Source: JAOSJT01 sp035914695 (GTDB taxonomy: Bacteria > Bacteroidota > Ignavibacteria > SZUA-365). From it: a stretch of DNA of 9,324 bases. The position numbers were made by a program, and so were the translations under genes. Below, piece by piece: positions 4,659-9,324 of the stretch; position 1 is the stretch's first letter, and the number at the start of each line of letters is the position of its first letter. The notes beneath the pieces are model-generated. The model had not been told where the DNA came from. It saw nothing but the letters and a program-made list of their open reading frames with translations, and did no database searches. The DNA is taken from assembly GCA_035914695.1 (NCBI GenBank), contig JAMIQH010000201.1, forward strand, positions 1-9,324, given 5' to 3'.

Positions 4659-7421
4659 CTACCGCATCACCATCACGCGGCGGGTGATGCTGCCGCTGGC
4701 GGTGGTCAGGGTGCAGAGATAAAGACCGGATTGCCATTCGCGGACGGGAATGGCAACGCTGTGCACGCCCGCCGGGACGATGGAATCGCGATAAGCGCCG
4801 ACCAGCTCACGGCCACCGATGTCGTGCACGATGAGACTGATGCGACTCTCGGCGGGCAGGGTGAAACGCAATGTGAGCCAGTCCCGCGCCGGCGAAGGAT
4901 ACGCGGTCTCGAAGCCCGCCACCGCCACGGCGCGCAACGGCGCAACCTCCACCACCGGCGAGTGCGCGAAGCTCCCATCGAGATCCACCATGCGCAGACG
5001 ATAGAAAATGCGCGCCTCCGGCGCTCCGGTATCGCTGTCGATGTAGAGATAATCGCTCCCCTCCATGCCTTGCGAGGCCGACGGCACAAAGCCGATGTCG
5101 TGCCAATCGGAACGCGCTTCACCACCCCCGTTCTCGTAACGCCGCTCGATGATGTAGCCATGCGCGTTGACCTCGCTCTCGCTGCGCCAGTCCAGACGCA
5201 CTGTCCCGCCCACGCGCGCCGCCGTGACATGCGCCAGCGCCACGGGGATATAGCCGTCGTGACGGATGCGGGTGATGTACGCGTCCTGGGCTCGTGGATC
5301 GTTCGGAAACCGGGGCTGTGTAATGGTGTCCTGATAGGCGTTGAACACCGGCAGATCAGCGCTCTCTGTACCGCCTCCGATGTAGACATACCTTCGCGAA
5401 TCACACGCCAATGCATAACAGTTCTCATTGTCCGAACCACCGAAATAGGTGGCCCATTGACGCTGCCGCGTTGTGTCAAACTTCAGGACGAAGGCATCCT
5501 GACCTCCAGGCCTCACGGCATACTGGGCATTGTATACCGGAGTCCCTAAGGAATTCACCACGCTGGTAACATAAACGCCGCCCTGCGAATCCGTTCTGAC
5601 ATTCTTGGTCCGCTCGTCGGCGGTTCCACCGTAATACGTCGAGAACGACAGCGATCCGGACGAGTCGTAGGTGCACAGAAACATATCAATGCCTCCAGCA
5701 TTGCGACTCTGGAAAGGTCGCGACAACGGGAAATCGGTTGAAGTCGTTACACCCGCGATCCAGATCCTCCCTGATGGATCCAAGGCGACACTGGTGGCTA
5801 GTTCGTAGCTCCCGCTGCCACCAAGATAGGTGCTCCAGATCGGCATGCCCACGCTGTCGATTTTTGTAACGAAGCACTGCCCAGGCGTGGTGGCCTGCTG
5901 CGCGCGTATCGTGGGGAAATCCAACGACCCGGTAAAACCACACAGCACGAATTCTCCCGATGGATACACAGCCACGGAATTTCCGTTGTCACCCCCGGAA
6001 CCGCCAAGCAGCGAAGAGAAGAGAAGCGTACCCGCGCTGTCCATTTTCAGATACATCGCCGCCGCTGTTGTCCCGGTCGACTGGAAGGGGCGCAACAGCG
6101 GAATGTGCGTCGGGTACCCACTCCCGTCCGCCAGGCACACCCCCACCGCATATACATTCCCCCGAGAATCGCAATCAACACCGTTGAGTTGGTCCTCGTT
6201 GTCCGCCCCGAAATATGTGGCCCATATGCGCCGCCCGCTGGAATCGAACTTCACAAGGTATGCATCATTCCGATCCCCTTTGGACGCTTGATACGCCCTG
6301 TGTACGGGGAAATTCTCACTCGACGTCACTCCGACAACAAGAACATTTGACTGGGGATCCACGGATAAACCCGTGGGCCAATCGTCCAGACTCCCGCCGT
6401 AGAAAGTCGACCATAGCAGCTGCTCGTCACTGTCGAATTTCAGCAGAATCATCTCATTGGGATTTTTCGCTGGACTCAACCAAGGCGTCACCTGCCAGGC
6501 ACGTTTGATTGGGAAATCGAAGCTTCGCGTGAAGCCGGCGGCAAGCAACGCGTCGACGCTGTCGCAGTCGAGAGCGAGTATGGATTCGACCGAATGGCCC
6601 CCGATAAAGGTCGACCAGGGATCGATCACCAGCGTACTCCTTTCGTCGTGTGGCTCGACAGCAAAGCGGAGTTCATTATCCCTAACACTCCACGTCGTCG
6701 CAACCGACCGATGTTGCCCGTCCTCCGCGACATAGCTGTACGGCCGGCTCTCGCGCGTGTATCCCCGCGGCCAGAGTACGCGCAAGGATCCATCCTCCTG
6801 CGTCGCGATGGCATCCATTCCACTCTGGAGCAGTCGTATGTCCTCCACCTTCCCGCCGGGCCGTACCTCGAACTCGTATTTCAGCCCCTCGCGCGCGGCG
6901 TACAGTATCAGGTCGATATTGTCGTAGATATTCCGGTACCGCAACATGCCGTGCGCCGGAACGGTGATGCCGTCGGGACAATGCGCGAGATAGTGGTGCA
7001 TGCGACACGGCAGAGGATCCAACGCCTCGATCTCCACATCCTTGTTGCACCCCCGCAAGGTCACATCCATGCGGTATTGACGCAGCCGCTCTCCGCGCTC
7101 GTGTTCGCGCATCGGGACACCGGTGGAGCGCGCGCCCGTTGCCTCGCTCACCCCTTCCTCCTCCATCACCTGATAGACTGTATGCCAGCCCGTCGCCGTG
7201 AAGTACACCCGCGCCCCGTTGTAAAATGCATAGTACCGCAGTTCCGGACGCGCGCTTCCCGTTTCATCCACCACCTGCCCGCGATTCTCGTAAAACGCGC
7301 CCGCCAGCGGCGTTCCGTTGAACATCCGCTCCGCCTTCGGCTCACCGCCCTTCCCCGCCGCCAGCGACCACGGCAACACGCACAGCGCCACCAACGCGAT
7401 GAGGTATCGTTGCGTTGTCAT
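4659..7421 (-). CDS. Secreted SBBP-repeat beta-propeller protein with type IX sorting domain
   Basis: A 920-residue exported protein. Residues 1-22 form a signal peptide (TTQR, hydrophobic stretch 6-20, SLAAG). The N-terminal region, about 39-268, begins with FYENRGQ and ends at LVIDPW, as in proteins where a DUF7948-like domain precedes SBBP repeats. Seven repeats follow, marked by W/F-S/A-T/S-aromatic-GG units starting at 269, 337, 400, 468, 529, 593 and 656, spaced 61-68 residues; this suggests a seven-bladed propeller. Residues about 727-826 (LDWRSESEVNAHGYIIERR, split here only by description) resemble the fibronectin-like module before sorting tails. Residues 838-920 match the type A type IX sorting domain: YPSPARDWL, GLYLCTL and a final TRRVMVMR. 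It should cross the outer membrane through the Por system and be anchored or released. The ATG at 7421 has GAGGTG 4 bases upstream. It is flanked by a gene-poor gap and a strong terminator, so it is monocistronic. Ligand and role are unknown. Confidence 0.93.
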   Translation of the reverse strand: MTTQRYLIALVALCVLPWSLAAGKGGEPKAERMFNGTPLAGAFYENRGQVVDETGSARPELRYYAFYNGARVYFTATGWHTVYQVMEEEGVSEATGARSTGVPMREHERGERLRQYRMDVTLRGCNKDVEIEALDPLPCRMHHYLAHCPDGITVPAHGMLRYRNIYDNIDLILYAAREGLKYEFEVRPGGKVEDIRLLQSGMDAIATQEDGSLRVLWPRGYTRESRPYSYVAEDGQHRSVATTWSVRDNELRFAVEPHDERSTLVIDPWSTFIGGHSVESILALDCDSVDALLAAGFTRSFDFPIKRAWQVTPWLSPAKNPNEMILLKFDSDEQLLWSTFYGGSLDDWPTGLSVDPQSNVLVVGVTSSENFPVHRAYQASKGDRNDAYLVKFDSSGRRIWATYFGADNEDQLNGVDCDSRGNVYAVGVCLADGSGYPTHIPLLRPFQSTGTTAAAMYLKMDSAGTLLFSSLLGGSGGDNGNSVAVYPSGEFVLCGFTGSLDFPTIRAQQATTPGQCFVTKIDSVGMPIWSTYLGGSGSYELATSVALDPSGRIWIAGVTTSTDFPLSRPFQSRNAGGIDMFLCTYDSSGSLSFSTYYGGTADERTKNVRTDSQGGVYVTSVVNSLGTPVYNAQYAVRPGGQDAFVLKFDTTRQRQWATYFGGSDNENCYALACDSRRYVYIGGGTESADLPVFNAYQDTITQPRFPNDPRAQDAYITRIRHDGYIPVALAHVTAARVGGTVRLDWRSESEVNAHGYIIERRYENGGGEARSDWHDIGFVPSASQGMEGSDYLYIDSDTGAPEARIFYRLRMVDLDGSFAHSPVVEVAPLRAVAVAGFETAYPSPARDWLTLRFTLPAESRISLIVHDIGGRELVGAYRDSIVPAGVHSVAIPVREWQSGLYLCTLTTASGSITRRVMVMR

Positions 7422-7435
7422 TCTGCACCTCTATA

Positions 7436-7449
7436 CAAGTGAATACTTG
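7436..7449. repeat. Small palindrome upstream of the propeller gene
   Basis: CAAGT (7436-7440) and ACTTG (7445-7449) are perfect inverted arms around GAAT, 14 bases before the start codon at 7421 and next to its ribosome site. It could be an operator or a leader hairpin. A 5-bp arm can easily arise by chance. Confidence 0.3.
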
Positions 7450-7850
7450 GTTACTGGCTAGCGTCGCCTCACCTGCCGATCCGGAGTGAATGGGAATAAC
7501 ACGCGAGCGCGCTTCAGGTTACAGGCGACCTCCCAATCCGAAACGCTTATGCTATCGTCATCGGCAATAAACCATGAAGGTTCTCCCACACTGGTCGTGT
7601 AAAGAGACTCCATTGCCCACGGCGGGCATGAAACGGGATCCCGGACGGCGTTCCACGCCCTCCATCGCATACACCACGGCCCATAGCGCGTGTTGTGCGC
7701 GTTGGCGCGTCCGTGACAAGTCGTGTACAATACCGCGTCGTTCCACACATGTCGGTGTTCCCGTGACGGTACAATCAGGTCGATGCGGGGAATCTACACC
7801 GTCCGAAAACAAAACGCAAGAACAATCGACTCCGATTCACATCAAAATTC

Positions 7851-7866
7851 CGAAGACCCCGCTTCG
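7851..7866 (-). terminator. Weak terminator candidate after the ArsC-like gene
   Basis: CGAAG (7851-7855) and CTTCG (7862-7866) form a 5-bp stem with a 6-base loop, 17 bases past the stop codon at 7884. On the minus strand the sequence GAATTTTG follows, a short T-run. The stem is short, so this is a candidate only. Confidence 0.3.
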
Positions 7867-7883
7867 TACTCCCTCAACCGCCC

Positions 7884-8243
7884 CTACTCTCCCATCCCCC
7901 GAATCGCATGTTCATCGAATCCCACGAGCACGCCGGCGGCGCCGCGGATCACGGGACGCTTGATCAGCATCGGATCGGCCTGCAAGGCCGCGACAATCTC
8001 GTCCTTGCTCAGGCCCGCCACGCGCGCGCTCCAGCCGCCGTCGCGGTACGAAGCGCCCGAGGTGTTGAACACGCGCCTGGGCTCGGATACCGCCGCCAGC
8101 ATGTCGCGAAGCAAGGCCTTGGGCACGGCCACCTCGCGCAAATCCTTGTACACGTAATCCACGCCCAGCTCCTCCAATATCTTCCGCGCCTTGCGCGTGC
8201 TGCCGCAGGTGGGAATGCCCCAGAGTTCGACTCGTGTGCTCAT
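7884..8243 (-). CDS. ArsC/YusI-like thioredoxin-fold protein
   Basis: A 119-residue cytoplasmic protein of the ArsC family, normal for its length. Seen are the N-terminal ELWGIPTCGSTRKAR (6-20) with the single conserved Cys13, FNTSGASYR (59-67) and MLIKRPVI (92-99) followed by VLVGF (105-109). This set matches the YusI/YffB-type branch better than true plasmid arsenate reductases. Those branch members are annotated as arsenate reductase-like, but their reaction is mostly unproven. Cys13 is the only cysteine, and no arsB, arsR or acr3 gene is in view, so an arsenic role is not supported. The ATG at 8243 has AAAGGAG 5 bases upstream. It follows the exonuclease gene by 52 bases on the same strand, which suggests one transcript. 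Confidence 0.88.
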   Translation of the reverse strand: MSTRVELWGIPTCGSTRKARKILEELGVDYVYKDLREVAVPKALLRDMLAAVSEPRRVFNTSGASYRDGGWSARVAGLSKDEIVAALQADPMLIKRPVIRGAAGVLVGFDEHAIRGMGE

Positions 8244-8295
8244 GCTCGCTCCTTTCTCGCTGTTGTACAGGATATCACGATCCGATATCGCATCC

Positions 8296-9138
8296 TCACG
8301 CGTCCTCGTCCGTGGACGAGGCGCCCGCCGCCGCGGTCGTGCCAGCGGGTGCCTCGGGAAAGCGTCCGTGCAGCGCTTCCCGTATCACCGCCTTGGCCGA
8401 GGCGGGAAAATTGCCCATCATCATCCAATCGAGGTACTCGCGCTGCTTCCTGACCAGGGTGCGCAGGGAGGTACCGCGATGCTTGCCGAAGGATATCACC
8501 GCTTCGCCATCCTGCCAGATGAATTTTCCGTCATCGTCCACCCACGAGGGATTGCGGGGATGCACCACGCGCTCCAGCGTGGACAGCTCGCGGGGCAAAT
8601 CCGCGTAGCGATCGAGCTGTGCGGCAAACACCTCGGCCGTGGCCAGCACGTCGGCCAGCGCCCCGTGCGCGCCGCTGTGCTCGCGATCGCAGTAAAAGCG
8701 CAACGCGGCCGAGAGATCGCGCGGCTCGCGCATGTGGTAAATGGTCAACACGTCCACCACATGCCGCCCCTCGACGTCGAAGGGCACGTCCACGCGTCGG
8801 AATTCCTCGAGCAGCATGGGCAAATCGAAACGCCGCACGTTGAAGCCCGACAAATCCGCGTCGCCGATGAAGTCCAGCAGACGCGGCGCGAGCTGTCGGA
8901 AGGTGGGCTCCAGCGCCACATCGGCGTCGGTAATGCCGTGTACGCGCGTGGCATCGGCGGGAATGGGCATTTCGGGATTCACGCGGTGGTGGAATTCCTT
9001 ACTGCCGCCGCGTGGCAGGAATTTCACCGCGGCGATTTCCACAATGCGGTCGCTGCCCACATTCACACCGGTGGTTTCAAGATCGAAGAACACGAGAGGT
9101 CGCTCGAGCGCAAGAGGGAGGTTGCCGACAGTGGTCAT
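8296..9138 (-). CDS. DEDDh 3'-5' exonuclease (DNA polymerase III epsilon-like) with ExoX-like C-terminus
   Basis: A 280-residue cytoplasmic nuclease. The exonuclease domain covers about 14-175. Motif Exo I is VFFDLETTG (16-24, Asp19 and Glu21), Exo II is LSGFNVRRFDLPML (96-109, Asp105), and Exo III is HGALADVLAT (158-167, His158 and Asp163). All four acidic/His residues are intact, so activity is expected with two metal ions. Residues about 214-256 (VISFGKHRGTSLRTL, then YLDWMM) match the small ExoX-like C-terminal module found on other stand-alone exonucleases. An Ala/Thr/Asp-rich, probably disordered tail ends the protein. It could be a proofreading subunit or, more likely given the extra module, a repair exonuclease; no polymerase gene is near. 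The ATG at 9138 has GGTGA 6 bases upstream. It diverges from the plus-strand gene at 9262. Confidence 0.9.
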   Translation of the reverse strand: MTTVGNLPLALERPLVFFDLETTGVNVGSDRIVEIAAVKFLPRGGSKEFHHRVNPEMPIPADATRVHGITDADVALEPTFRQLAPRLLDFIGDADLSGFNVRRFDLPMLLEEFRRVDVPFDVEGRHVVDVLTIYHMREPRDLSAALRFYCDREHSGAHGALADVLATAEVFAAQLDRYADLPRELSTLERVVHPRNPSWVDDDGKFIWQDGEAVISFGKHRGTSLRTLVRKQREYLDWMMMGNFPASAKAVIREALHGRFPEAPAGTTAAAGASSTDEDA

Positions 9139-9261
9139 TGCGTTTCACCATCCGTGACACATGACGCGCGCGTGCATGTACACTCCCGCACGCGAACGGT
9201 GTTATATTTGCCCAATGTAGGCAATAATGCAACCCATGCCAATGACGCAACAGGTGACCCG
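9139..9261. promoter_or_regulatory. Divergent promoter region between the exonuclease and corA-like genes
   Basis: This 123-base gap must hold the start signals of both genes. On the plus strand TATATTTG at 9203-9210 exactly fits the Bacteroidota -7 consensus TAnnTTTG and lies 51 bases before the GTG at 9262; no clear -33 TTG is seen. Overlapping its end is an inverted repeat with arms TTGCC (9208-9212) and GGCAA (9220-9224) spaced by 7 bases, placed where a repressor could act. On the minus strand TATAAC (9207-9202) is a possible -10 for the exonuclease gene. Confidence 0.5.
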
Positions 9262-9324
9262 GTGAGCAAACGCAAGGCACGCACACATAAACGCGCCGGA
9301 CTTCCTCCGGGCAGCATGATTTAC
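9262..9324 (+). CDS. corA: CorA-family magnesium transporter, N-terminal fragment (cut by window edge)
   Basis: Only 21 codons are in the window, from a GTG at 9262. The product is Lys/Arg-rich and then reads AGLPPGSMIY. A basic start followed by G-L-x-P-G-(S/T)-hydrophobic-(Y/H) is how many FCB-group CorA proteins begin, just before the cytoplasmic funnel domain. CorA forms a pentameric inner-membrane channel for Mg2+ and Co2+. AGGTGA ends 4 bases before the GTG, a slightly short ribosome-site spacing; no in-frame ATG lies upstream. It is the only plus-strand gene and diverges from the exonuclease. The identification rests on a short stretch and could be wrong. Confidence 0.55.
   Translation, partial: MSKRKARTHKRAGLPPGSMIY

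Larger units (their letters stand above)
7422..7883. other. Gene-poor gap of about 460 bases, possible remnant coding
   Basis: No recognisable gene is present. A minus-strand frame at 7748-7458 (GTG start, 96 codons, no ribosome site) gives a Trp-rich product whose second half (EPSWFIADDD, VSDWEVACNL) looks somewhat protein-like. An overlapping minus frame ending at 7558 has ALWAVVYAMEGV. The mix could mean a frameshifted, decayed gene, or chance. GC falls toward the ArsC-like gene (27 of 60 at 7801-7860). The last part, next to 7421, must hold the propeller gene's promoter, but no clear box is visible. A small inverted repeat lies at 7436-7449. A TTGGCG-N18-TACAAT plus-strand match near 7704-7733 serves no gene. 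Confidence 0.4.

Noticed and set aside
2887..4722. 611-codon plus-strand open frame
   Set aside because: It is antisense to the desulfurase gene, which has full PLP-enzyme motifs. The product is His/Arg/Ala-rich and the opening comes from the high GC of the true gene.
4504..4737. 78-codon upstream extension of the desulfurase
   Set aside because: It would span the C10 tract, the 17-bp terminator and the end of the propeller gene. The ATG at 4503 has a well-placed GAGGTG and a normal family N-terminus.
4509..5549. 346-codon plus-strand open frame
   Set aside because: It runs across the strong terminator and antisense to the sorting-domain end of the propeller gene, with an Arg/His-rich product.
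6594..7442. 282-codon plus-strand open frame
   Set aside because: It is the antisense of the signal peptide and N-terminal domain of the propeller protein.
7884..8243. Arsenic-resistance locus
   Set aside because: The protein is ArsC-like, but no arsB, acr3 or arsR gene is nearby, and its motifs fit the uncharacterised YusI-type branch.
8271..8289. Two GATATC copies between the exonuclease and ArsC-like genes
   Set aside because: Six-base palindromes are common, and they form no larger symmetrical structure or known site.
1..9324. CRISPR array, tRNA or rRNA gene, insertion sequence, prophage or defence system
   Set aside because: I saw no regularly spaced repeats, no tRNA-like T-loop with acceptor stem, no transposase or phage proteins and no defence-family motifs.

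Overview
The window looks like chromosomal DNA from a moderately GC-rich member of the Bacteroidota/Chlorobiota (FCB) group. The strongest pointer is a 920-residue secreted protein that ends in a type IX secretion (Por-type) sorting domain, a signal essentially confined to that group. A Bacteroidota-style -7 promoter box (TATATTTG) before the last gene agrees. A Kapabacteria/Ignavibacteria-like lineage is my guess, because the GC is high for classical Bacteroidota; this is inference. I see no mobile element, tRNA, rRNA or CRISPR array.

Seven complete genes all lie on the minus strand, so they are read from right to left. From the right they are: a DEDDh 3'-5' exonuclease with an ExoX-like C-terminal module (8296-9138); a small ArsC/YusI-like thioredoxin-fold protein (7884-8243); a gap of about 460 bases with no convincing gene; a secreted seven-repeat SBBP beta-propeller protein with a type IX sorting tail (4659-7421), closed by a strong hairpin terminator; a class V aminotransferase/cysteine desulfurase with its own candidate promoter (3031-4503); a short-chain dehydrogenase-like protein lacking the usual catalytic serine (2111-2818); a core-only DAHP synthase (1105-1920); and a MenG/UbiE methyltransferase (355-1050). 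At the right edge a plus-strand gene, probably corA, diverges from the exonuclease. At the left edge a minus-strand reading frame may begin at 62 and leave the window.

The genes are mostly housekeeping metabolism. DAHP synthase opens the shikimate pathway, whose product chorismate feeds menaquinone as well as aromatic amino acids. MenG performs the last methylation of menaquinone. The two sit next to each other with a 54-base gap, so joint expression is likely. The exonuclease and the ArsC-like gene are 52 bases apart and may also be co-transcribed. The propeller gene is a separate unit.

I do not see a clear new multi-gene system. The points most worth checking are: a run of ten C in the predicted leader of the cysteine desulfurase gene; the serine-to-alanine change in the SDR protein; mutually exclusive hairpins between the desulfurase and SDR genes; the absence of a regulatory domain in the DAHP synthase; and the composition shift inside the propeller gene.
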